A DNA stretch of 12,148 bases. It comes from JBAVQS01 sp049694275 (GTDB lineage Bacteria > Chloroflexota > Anaerolineae > UBA4142 > SHND01). The DNA is taken from the NCBI GenBank assembly GCA_049694275.1, contig JBAVQS010000087.1, positions 1 to 12,148 of the forward strand, written 5' to 3'. The position numbers and the translations under genes were made by a program. The notes beneath the pieces were generated by a model that made no database searches, was not told the DNA's origin, and saw only the letters and a program-made list of their open reading frames with translations. Below are positions 1 to 4,456 of the stretch, piece by piece. Numbering within the stretch: the stretch's first letter is position 1; each line of letters opens with the position of its first letter.

Positions 1-124
1 CAAGACACGCGACGAAGCCCTTGAGAATATCAAAGAGGCGATCCAGCTTTACCTGGAGGTACTAGAATCTGAAGACCGGCCGGTTCCCGCAGACAAGACA
101 GAATTGGTGCCTGTGGCAGTATGA
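1..124 (+). CDS. hicB: HicB-family antitoxin, C-terminal fragment (5' end outside window)
   Basis: This is the 3' end of a gene that begins left of the window; the frame starts at base 2 and ends with TGA at 122-124, giving 40 visible residues. The visible start KTRDEALENIKEAIQLYLE matches the conserved C-terminal helix of short HicB antitoxins (typically T-R-E/D-E-A-L-x-N-I-x-E-A-I), and the tail ends in LVPVAV as is common in this family. No C-terminal DNA-binding domain follows, so this looks like the short HicB form. Its stop overlaps the start of the next gene by four bases (ATGA, 121-124), indicating translational coupling with HicA. By family knowledge HicB binds and neutralises the HicA mRNA interferase. 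The gene order is antitoxin first, the reverse of the E. coli hicA-hicB order. The assignment is strong because the partner is unmistakable. Confidence 0.88.
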   Translation, partial: KTRDEALENIKEAIQLYLEVLESEDRPVPADKTELVPVAV

Positions 125-342
125 GCCACCTACCGCAAATCTCGGGCCGCGAATGTATTCGCGCTTTGCAGCAAATTGGCTTTTACATAGTGCGTCAGCG
201 GGGCAGCCATGTGCTGCTTCGACGTGACCAACCCTATGCAGAAGTAGTCGTGCCCGATCACAGGGAGTTAGACCGTGGCACTCTGCGCACGATTATTCGC
301 CAGGCAGGACTGAGCGTGGATGAATTTGTGAAATTGGTATGA
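121..342 (+). CDS. hicA: HicA-family mRNA interferase toxin
   Basis: A 73-residue protein, normal length for HicA (dsRBD-like fold). It has the family pattern: an N-terminal SGRECIRALQQIGF segment corresponding to the usual 'sGkevirlLkk.GF', then RQRGSHVLLRR with the catalytic histidine of the G-S-H motif at residue 30, then a VVVPDHRELDRGTLRTIIRQAGLS segment corresponding to the typical 'vpvH..l..GTLr.Ilrqagis' C-terminal part. HicA toxins cleave mRNAs and so arrest translation; the product is kept in check by the upstream HicB. The ATG at 121 overlaps the hicB stop, so it is translated from the same transcript. Two hairpin terminators follow at once, closing a compact two-gene operon. All catalytic features are intact, so it should be active when unbound. 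Confidence 0.93.
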   Translation: MSHLPQISGRECIRALQQIGFYIVRQRGSHVLLRRDQPYAEVVVPDHRELDRGTLRTIIRQAGLSVDEFVKLV

Positions 343-366
343 GCCTGCTTGAGCAGGCTTCGTTTT
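342..366 (+). terminator. First of two tandem intrinsic terminators after hicA
   Basis: A perfect 7-bp stem, AGCCTGC (342-348) and GCAGGCT (353-359), with a TTGA loop, is followed by TCG and five T residues (362-366). It begins on the last base of the hicA stop codon. It has the form of a rho-independent terminator. Confidence 0.75.
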
Positions 367-371
367 TCAGG

Positions 372-401
372 AGCGTGCTTGAGCACGCTTTTTCTTTTTT
401 T
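372..401 (+). terminator. Second tandem intrinsic terminator after hicA
   Basis: A perfect 7-bp stem, AGCGTGC (372-378) and GCACGCT (383-389), with the same TTGA loop as the preceding hairpin. It is followed by a long T-rich tract broken by a single C (390-400). This is the stronger of the two terminators. The two hairpins differ only by compensating changes in the stem, so they look like diverged copies. Confidence 0.85.
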
Positions 402-548
402 TCAGAGGGCCACGCGTTGCGGTTCATAGGCCGTCGGACCCTAGGTCCCCATGGGGCTATGGATTCAGACGGGGATTTGCAGTCCCTGGAGGTGGGCGGG
501 TGATTTTTCACGAGCGGTGGATACTGTTTGCGTTAGCGAGATTCCTCA
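401..548. other. Gene-free spacer with short palindromes only
   Basis: No credible gene is seen here. The stretch contains two small overlapping inverted repeats: GGACC-cta-GGTCC at 436-448 and CCCCATGGGG at 447-456. Its right end (about 530-548, GCGTTAGCGAGATTCCTCA) leads directly into the tandem repeat array. From memory, that end resembles the flank of a dispersed 'GAGATTCCTC...CGGAATGACA' intergenic motif found in many environmental bacteria, but this was not searched. Confidence 0.5.
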
Positions 549-700
549 CTCCGTTCGGAATGACAGACTCCGTTCGGAATGACAGGCTCCGTTCGGAATG
601 ACAGACTCCGTTCGGAATGACAGGCTACGTTCGGAATGACAGGCTCCGTTCGGAATGACAGACTACGTTCGGAATGACAGACTCCGTTCGGAAGGACAGA
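549..700. repeat. Tandem repeat: eight copies of a 19-bp unit
   Basis: Eight head-to-tail copies with unit CTCCGTTCGGAATGACAGA start at 549, 568, 587, 606, 625, 644, 663 and 682, and end at 700. Variation is slight. The last base of the unit is A or G. Units 5 and 7 read CTACG instead of CTCCG. Unit 8 reads GGAAGGACAGA instead of GGAATGACAGA. There are no spacers between copies and no open frame is conserved, so this is neither CRISPR nor coding. The array ends 37 bp before the promoter at 738. Confidence 0.95.
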
Positions 701-737
701 AGGGCGGGGAAGGACGGAACGACGGTGGGTGGGAGGT

Positions 738-765
738 TTGACAGGCGGGGGGATATGGGTAGAAT
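738..765 (+). promoter_or_regulatory. Sigma70-type promoter of the LuxR-type gene
   Basis: TTGACA at 738-743 and TAGAAT at 760-765 are separated by 16 bp, with a G-rich spacer (GGCGGGGGGATATGGG). This predicts a start near 772 and a leader of about 105 nt to the ATG at 877. Core boxes and spacer closely resemble the promoter at 1347-1376. Confidence 0.72.
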
Positions 766-774
766 GGAAAAAAA

Positions 775-786
775 GAACGTGTGTTC
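775..786. promoter_or_regulatory. Candidate LexA (SOS) operator, site 1
   Basis: GAACGTGTGTTC fits the Gram-positive type SOS box (core GAAC-N4-GTTC; Bacillus consensus CGAAC-RNRY-GTTYC), including the R-N-R-Y centre. It begins 9 nt after the -10 box, so it would cover about +4 to +15, where a bound repressor would block initiation. The role is inferred from the match and position; no full-length LexA gene is in the window. Confidence 0.62.
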
Positions 787-876
787 TAGCGTGGTTTTTC
801 CTCGGTGGCTGCGCCTCATCGTCGCTTCGCTGTACCCCCTGCGCGTTGTAAATCCGGTGTGGTCGTGGAATCTGAC

Positions 877-1284
877 ATGAAGGAAGAGATTTACCTGAGC
901 GTCATTGGGTGCATGGGCTTGCTGCTGGCGGTGTGCCTGGGGCTGCTGGCGGTGAACTGGTGGCAGCGGTGGCAGGAACGGATGCGGGCGCGCGAGGGGA
1001 AGATGGCGTTTGCATTTGAGGGGGAAGGGGTGGCGGAACGCCGGCGGCCGCCGCCGCCTACGCCGGAGGGGTATTATTTGTGGGAGACGCTGTCGGACCG
1101 GGAGAAGGAGGTGGCGCGGTTGTACGGGGAGGGGCGGTCGGTGGCGGAGATTGCGGAACGGCTGACGATTTCGCGGAATACGGTGAAGCGGCACCTGGGG
1201 AATATTTTTGCCAAGCTGGAGATTCACCGGCAGTTGGAGCTGGTCAAGATGGTGCAGGCGATTGAGGAGTATGACCGGCAGTAG
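877..1284 (+). CDS. Membrane-anchored LuxR/GerE-type helix-turn-helix protein
   Basis: A 135-residue protein starting at ATG 877; the frame can be read further upstream from GTG 805, but those residues are not protein-like and lie in the leader. Residues about 7-27 (LSVIGCMGLLLAVCLGLLAV) form one strong transmembrane helix, followed by WWQRWQERMRAREGK with positive charges, which places the rest in the cytoplasm. A proline-rich linker (RRRPPPPTPEG, about 55-65) leads to a LuxR-type DNA-binding domain at about 71-126: LSDREKEVARLYGEGRSVAEIA, then RLTISRNTVKRHLGNIFAKLEI. The pattern L-S/T-x-R-E-x-E-V and the recognition helix N-T-V-K-x-H match the GerE family closely. There is no receiver or ligand-binding domain, so how it senses anything is unknown. 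It is expressed from its own promoter with a LexA-box-like operator. Codons are strongly G-ending, unlike the genes to the right. Confidence 0.8.
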   Translation: MKEEIYLSVIGCMGLLLAVCLGLLAVNWWQRWQERMRAREGKMAFAFEGEGVAERRRPPPPTPEGYYLWETLSDREKEVARLYGEGRSVAEIAERLTISRNTVKRHLGNIFAKLEIHRQLELVKMVQAIEEYDRQ

Positions 1285-1346
1285 TATCAGGGGGGATGAT
1301 ACCGGAGGAGCAGGGGGGATGGGGCGCGGAATTATACCGGAGGGTG

Positions 1347-1376
1347 ATGACAGGCGGGGGAGGGATGGGTTAGAAT
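1347..1376 (+). promoter_or_regulatory. Sigma70-type promoter of the LexA-like gene
   Basis: ATGACA (1347-1352) and TAGAAT (1371-1376) are separated by an 18-bp G-rich spacer. The block ATGACAGGCGGGGG...ATGGGTTAGAATG closely parallels 738-766. The predicted start is near 1383, giving a leader of about 40 nt to the GTG at 1424. Confidence 0.65.
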
Positions 1377-1383
1377 GAGCGCA

Positions 1384-1395
1384 GAACGCTTGTTC
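1384..1395. promoter_or_regulatory. Candidate LexA (SOS) operator, site 2
   Basis: GAACGCTTGTTC has the GAAC-N4-GTTC core, although its third central base is T rather than a purine. It starts 7 nt after the -10 box, covering about +2 to +13, which is the same architecture as site 1. The repeated placement relative to two similar promoters argues against chance. Confidence 0.58.
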
Positions 1396-1410
1396 GTTCG
1401 AAATCTGACG

Positions 1411-1416
1411 AAGGAG
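1411..1416 (+). promoter_or_regulatory. Ribosome binding site deciding the GTG start at 1424
   Basis: AAGGAG lies 7 nt upstream of GTG 1424. This is the strongest Shine-Dalgarno match in the left part of the window and fixes the start of the LexA-like gene. Confidence 0.8.
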
Positions 1417-1423
1417 AAGAGCT

Positions 1424-1705
1424 GTGCCAACATCGTCTCGTGTTCCCAGGTTGAGGCCGGAGAGGGTGCGGGTGATGCGCGCGATTGCGCGGTATCAGAG
1501 GGTGCGGGGGTGCACGCCGAGCGGGCGGGAGCTGGGCCGGACGCTGTGCCTGAGCCCGAATACGGTGTGGTATCACCTGCGGGGGCTGGTGGCGGTGGGG
1601 TATGTGGCGTGCGCGCGGCAGGACCGGAGCGGGTATGTGGCGGCGGGGTCGATCCGGCTGACGAAGAAGGGGCTGATGGTGTTGGAGGCGGAGGAGGGGG
1701 GGTAG
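1424..1705 (+). CDS. LexA-type winged-helix DNA-binding protein without peptidase domain
   Basis: A 93-residue protein starting at GTG 1424, behind an ideal AAGGAG. Residues about 10-82 follow the LexA N-terminal DNA-binding domain: RPERVRVMRAIARYQRVRG, then TPSGRELGRTLCLSPNTVWYHL with the P-S-x-R-E-L and S-x-N-T-V-x-x-H-L recognition helix, then the wing GLVAVGYVACA and a GSIRLTKKG strand like the 'r.i.Lt..G' end of the LexA domain. Full LexA is about 200-240 residues and carries an S24 Ser-Lys peptidase that cleaves itself on RecA activation. Here the protein stops straight after the DNA-binding domain, so it cannot self-cleave. It may bind the GAAC-N4-GTTC sites around it and repress its own gene, or compete with the genomic LexA (inference). 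An alternative is an unrelated winged helix of the MarR or GntR kind, but the P-S-x-R-E-L and N-T-V-x-x-H-L spacing favours LexA. Codon third positions are nearly all G or C, chiefly G. Confidence 0.72.
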   Translation: MPTSSRVPRLRPERVRVMRAIARYQRVRGCTPSGRELGRTLCLSPNTVWYHLRGLVAVGYVACARQDRSGYVAAGSIRLTKKGLMVLEAEEGG

Positions 1706-1729
1706 GGGCGAACGGCCGTTCGCCCCTAC
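1702..1729. repeat. Perfect 28-nt palindrome with an internal GAAC-N4-GTTC core
   Basis: Arms of 14 nt, GTAGGGGCGAACGG and CCGTTCGCCCCTAC, abut with no loop. The TAG stop of the LexA-like gene (1703-1705) lies inside the left arm. The centre, CGAACGGCCGTTCG at 1709-1722, contains a third SOS-box core. The element sits between convergent genes and could form a strong hairpin in either transcript, but there is no T-tract. From memory, similar GTAGGGGCGA...TCGCCCCTAC palindromes are scattered through many Chloroflexota and cyanobacterial genomes, so this may be a mobile intergenic repeat rather than an operator. Confidence 0.85.
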
Positions 1730-1760
1730 GAAATTACACACAAATCGGCATACACCCTAA

Positions 1761-3215
1761 TCACCGCTTGAACTCCATCGTTCCATCGTTCACCGCGCCG
1801 AACCGCAGGGTGATCAGGTCGAGCAGGTAATTCTGATAGAGCTTCCACGGTTTTTTGGACCCTTGATGCGGAAGCGTATCCGCCGCCCTCTGGACATAGC
1901 CGGAGGTAAAGCTCAACAGGGGTTCTGGGGTGAGGGTGGAATCGGGCTGGCGAGGGGTGCTCTGTTTGTAGCCGCGCCGGTCCATATAGTTTAGCAGCCG
2001 GCAGACGTACTGGGCCGAGAGCTCGCATTTGAGCGTCCAGGATGCGTTGGTGTAGCCGAAAGCGGAGGCGAGGTTAGGGATGTTGCTGTACATCATCCCT
2101 TTGTAGCTCATGGCGCCGGACAGATCGACAGGCACGTCGTCCACGACGAGCTGCGCTCCGCCCATCAGCTTGAGCGCCAGCCCCGTGGCGGTCACGATCA
2201 CATCGGCGGCGAGTTCCTGGCCTGAGCGTAGCCGGATGCCGGTTTCGGTGAACATCTCGATTTCGTCGGTGACCACCGATGCCTTGCCGAGCTTGATCGC
2301 AGTGAACAGGTCTCCATCCGGTGCGATGCACAACCGCTGGTCCCAGGGATTGTAGCGCGGGGTAAAGTGGGTGTCCAGATCATAGTCGGGGCCAAGCTGT
2401 TCCCGCGCCATCCGCAGGATCGACCGTTTAGCCTGGGCCGGCCAGCGCCGCATGAGATTAAAAGTGTACATCCCGACGGCAATCGACCGCCAGCGGACGA
2501 GGCGATGGGCGAGCCCGGTTGGCAGGGTTCGGTATGCCCAGTTCGCGAAGGTATCCTGTGCGGGGAGCGCGACGACATAGGTCGGGGAGCGCTGCAGCAT
2601 CGTGACGTGCGCCGCGCGCTCGGCCATGGCCGGGACCAGCGTGACCGCCGTTGCGCCGCTGCCGATGACCACGACCTGCTTGCCCGCATAATCCAGAGCT
2701 TGCGGCCACTGCTGGGGATGCACGATGCGGCCGGCAAAGCGCTCGGCGCCGGGCCAGGTGGGCGCGTGACCCCGGGCATAGTCATAATAGCCGGTGCACA
2801 TATAGAGGAAATTGCAGGTGAGCTGGGCGAATTGCTTCTCCGGTCCATATTCGACCTCGACGGTCCACCTTGCATCGGCAGAGGACCAGCTTGCCCGCCG
2901 GACCTGGCACCCGAATCGAATCTGGCGGTCAATGCCGTACTCTGCCGCGGTCTCGCGGATGTAGCTCAAGATGGATGGCCCGTCGGCCATTGCCTTTGTC
3001 CCCCGCCACGGGCGAAAACTATAGCCCAGCGTGTGCATGTCCGAGTCGGAGCGGACGCCCGGATAGCGGAACAGGTCCCAGGTCCCGCCCATCCCACTCC
3101 GGCCCTCGAGAATGGCGTAGCGCTTGTTCGGGCAGCGCGTCTGCAAATAATAGGCTGCGCTAATGCCCGATAACCCTGCTCCGACAATCAGAACGTCAAC
3201 ATGTTCGGTCGTCAT
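1761..3215 (-). CDS. ethA: EthA-like flavin monooxygenase (Baeyer-Villiger type)
   Basis: A 484-residue class B flavoprotein monooxygenase that inserts oxygen into ketones or oxidises sulfides and thioamides using FAD and NADPH. The start is ATG 3215, behind AAAGGATGGTGGA; the frame extends 13 codons further upstream without a good ribosome site. Visible motifs in order: FAD Rossmann GAGLSG (12-17) followed by GGTWDLFRYPGVRSDSDM; the Baeyer-Villiger fingerprint FAGRIVHPQQWP (160-171, with H166); the NADPH Rossmann IGSGATAVTLVPA (184-196); YNPWDQRLC; and ATGLALKLMGG near the FAD C-terminal part. Length and sequence follow Mycobacterium tuberculosis EthA (about 489 residues) along the whole protein, including SYKGMM and GYTNASWTLK. 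The physiological substrate is unknown. The gene stands alone, convergent with the LexA-like gene and divergent from rmd. No TetR regulator of the EthR type is adjacent. Confidence 0.92.
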   Translation of the reverse strand: MTTEHVDVLIVGAGLSGISAAYYLQTRCPNKRYAILEGRSGMGGTWDLFRYPGVRSDSDMHTLGYSFRPWRGTKAMADGPSILSYIRETAAEYGIDRQIRFGCQVRRASWSSADARWTVEVEYGPEKQFAQLTCNFLYMCTGYYDYARGHAPTWPGAERFAGRIVHPQQWPQALDYAGKQVVVIGSGATAVTLVPAMAERAAHVTMLQRSPTYVVALPAQDTFANWAYRTLPTGLAHRLVRWRSIAVGMYTFNLMRRWPAQAKRSILRMAREQLGPDYDLDTHFTPRYNPWDQRLCIAPDGDLFTAIKLGKASVVTDEIEMFTETGIRLRSGQELAADVIVTATGLALKLMGGAQLVVDDVPVDLSGAMSYKGMMYSNIPNLASAFGYTNASWTLKCELSAQYVCRLLNYMDRRGYKQSTPRQPDSTLTPEPLLSFTSGYVQRAADTLPHQGSKKPWKLYQNYLLDLITLRFGAVNDGTMEFKR

Positions 3216-3243
3216 TCCACCATCCTTTGGTATTGCGCCCAAT

Positions 3244-3258
3244 CCCCTTTGCAAGGGG
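3244..3258 (-). promoter_or_regulatory. Inverted repeat in the leader of the EthA-like gene
   Basis: CCCCTT-tgc-AAGGGG (3244-3258) lies about 30 nt upstream of the ATG on the minus strand. A weak -10-like TAAAAT (complement of 3266-3271) lies just upstream, without a convincing -35. The repeat could be an operator or leader hairpin; its function is unproven. Confidence 0.35.
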
Positions 3259-3334
3259 CAATCCCATTTTAACTCTTTTTGCGGATGAGGGGTATCGCCT
3301 TTGCATTTTGATTTTTCCGTTTTTGTGAAACAAT

Positions 3335-3364
3335 TTGCAAGCTTGACGCTAGATAGGTTATAAT
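3335..3364 (+). promoter_or_regulatory. Sigma70-type promoter of the rmd-gmd operon
   Basis: TTGCAA (3335-3340) and a perfect TATAAT (3359-3364) are separated by 18 bp. The predicted start is near 3371, giving a leader of about 43 nt with AAAGGAG at 3403-3409, four nt before the GTG at 3414. It drives the rightward operon. Confidence 0.7.
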
Positions 3365-3413
3365 ACCCGCCATTGCGAATCGTGCGGATGTGCCATTGTC
3401 GTAAAGGAGCAGC

Positions 3414-4382
3414 GTGCGGGCATTAATCACCGGTATCTCTGGTTTTGCAGGCAGCTTTTTAACCGAATATCTCCTCGCGCAGGCCTCGACCGAGGTCTGG
3501 GGCGTCTCGATTGGCCCGACGGACAATATCGATCCGATGCGCGACCGGATCACTTATCTGACGGAGGACCTGGCCGATCCTACCGTGGCGGCCCGCGTGC
3601 TGGAGCAGTGCAGGCCGGACCTGGTCTTTCATCTCGCCGCGCAGGCCTTTGTCCCGGTTTCCTGGCAGGATCCCTGGTCCACTATGGAGAATAATATCCG
3701 GGCGCAGGTCAATCTGCTCCATGTGCTCGCTCAGCAGCGCTCGGCCGCGCGCATTCTGATTATCGGCTCGAATGAAGAGTACGGACGGGTGCAGCCGGAC
3801 GAGCTGCCGATTACCGAGCAGACGCCGTTACGCCCGGACAGCCCGTATGGCGTGAGCAAGATCGCACAGGATTTCCTCGCGCTGCAATACTATATCAGCC
3901 ACCATCTCTATACGGTGAGAGCGCGACCTTTTAACCACATCGGACCCCGGCAGAACGACCGCTTTGTCGCCTCTGATTTTGCCAAGCAGGTCGCCGAGAT
4001 CGAGGCGGGCTTGCGCGAGCCGGTGATGCGCGTCGGTAACCTGGAATCGAAACGCGATTTTACCGACGTGCGCGATATGGTGCGGGCTTATGCGCTGGCG
4101 CTGGACAAGGGGCAGGCGGGCGAGGTCTATAATATCGGGTCGGGGCAGGCGCACTCGATCCGCGAGTTGTTGGACTATTATCGCTCGCTCACGACGGTTT
4201 CCATCCGCGTGGAGCAGGACGCCGCGCGCAGCCGGCCATCGGATACGCCGGTGACCGTGTGCGATGCGACCAAATTCAGACAGCAGACCGGCTGGGCGCC
4301 GCGAATCCCATTTGAACAAACGCTGCGCGATACGCTGGATTACTGGCGGGCGCGGGTTAAGGCGCAAATAAATCGGAAATAG
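3414..4382 (+). CDS. rmd: GDP-4-dehydro-6-deoxy-D-mannose reductase (GDP-D-rhamnose synthesis)
   Basis: A 322-residue extended short-chain dehydrogenase/reductase starting at GTG 3414 behind AAAGGAG. The NAD(P)-binding GISGFAG is at 7-13, HLAAQAFVPVSW follows at about 73-84, and the catalytic YGVSK gives Y145 and K149. The stretch RARPFNHIGPRQNDRFVASD (169-188) and the later RDFTDVRDMVRAY and YNIGSGQ match Rmd of Pseudomonas more closely than GDP-mannose dehydratases, which carry NHESPRRG at the same place. Rmd reduces the 4-keto intermediate made by Gmd to GDP-D-rhamnose. It is the first gene of the operon and is followed by gmd after 74 bp, so the two enzymes of the pathway are adjacent, reductase first. 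A GDP-fucose synthase or a UDP-sugar epimerase/dehydratase is a less likely alternative. Confidence 0.83.
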   Translation: MRALITGISGFAGSFLTEYLLAQASTEVWGVSIGPTDNIDPMRDRITYLTEDLADPTVAARVLEQCRPDLVFHLAAQAFVPVSWQDPWSTMENNIRAQVNLLHVLAQQRSAARILIIGSNEEYGRVQPDELPITEQTPLRPDSPYGVSKIAQDFLALQYYISHHLYTVRARPFNHIGPRQNDRFVASDFAKQVAEIEAGLREPVMRVGNLESKRDFTDVRDMVRAYALALDKGQAGEVYNIGSGQAHSIRELLDYYRSLTTVSIRVEQDAARSRPSDTPVTVCDATKFRQQTGWAPRIPFEQTLRDTLDYWRARVKAQINRK

Positions 4383-4406
4383 TGTGTGATACACTCGTTG
4401 CTCATG

Positions 4407-4424
4407 CGGCCTTTCTTGAGGCCG
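4407..4424 (+). other. Short GC hairpin between rmd and gmd
   Basis: CGGCCT (4407-4412) and AGGCCG (4419-4424) form a 6-bp stem over TTCTTG. An A-rich stretch follows instead of a T-tract, so it is not an intrinsic terminator. It could tune mRNA stability between the two genes. Confidence 0.4.
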
Positions 4425-4456
4425 ACAAAAAGAAAAGTGTGAGGTAAGAAAACTTG

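Noticed and set aside
549..700. CRISPR array
   Set aside because: The 19-bp units abut directly with no unique spacers and no cas genes are present, so this is a simple tandem repeat.
690..760. G-quadruplex candidates in G-run-rich DNA around both SOS-type promoters (also 1290-1370)
   Set aside because: G runs are frequent, but four runs of three or more with short loops do not line up cleanly. The richness is explained by the local base composition.
805..876. N-terminal extension of the LuxR-type protein from GTG 805
   Set aside because: The added residues are not protein-like, and the ATG at 877 sits directly before the transmembrane segment, so the extension is more likely untranslated leader.
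625..1227. A 200-codon open frame on the minus strand
   Set aside because: It runs antisense across the tandem repeats and the LuxR-type gene, its product is Pro/Arg/His-rich low-complexity sequence, and its start half is translated repeat units. It is an artefact of G-rich DNA.
1375..1830. A 151-codon plus-strand frame overlapping the LexA-like gene
   Set aside because: The product is Gly/Ala/Glu-rich without domain features and has no ribosome site. The overlapping frame at 1424-1705 has AAGGAG and a recognisable domain.
2198..3173. Long open frames on both strands inside the monooxygenase gene (such as 2198-2932 minus and 2367-3173 plus)
   Set aside because: They are shadows of the EthA-like gene, which has full-length family similarity in its own frame.
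3343..3364. TTGACG at 3343 as the -35 box of the rmd promoter
   Set aside because: The gap to TATAAT is only 10 bp, too short for sigma70. TTGCAA at 3335, with 18 bp spacing, fits better.
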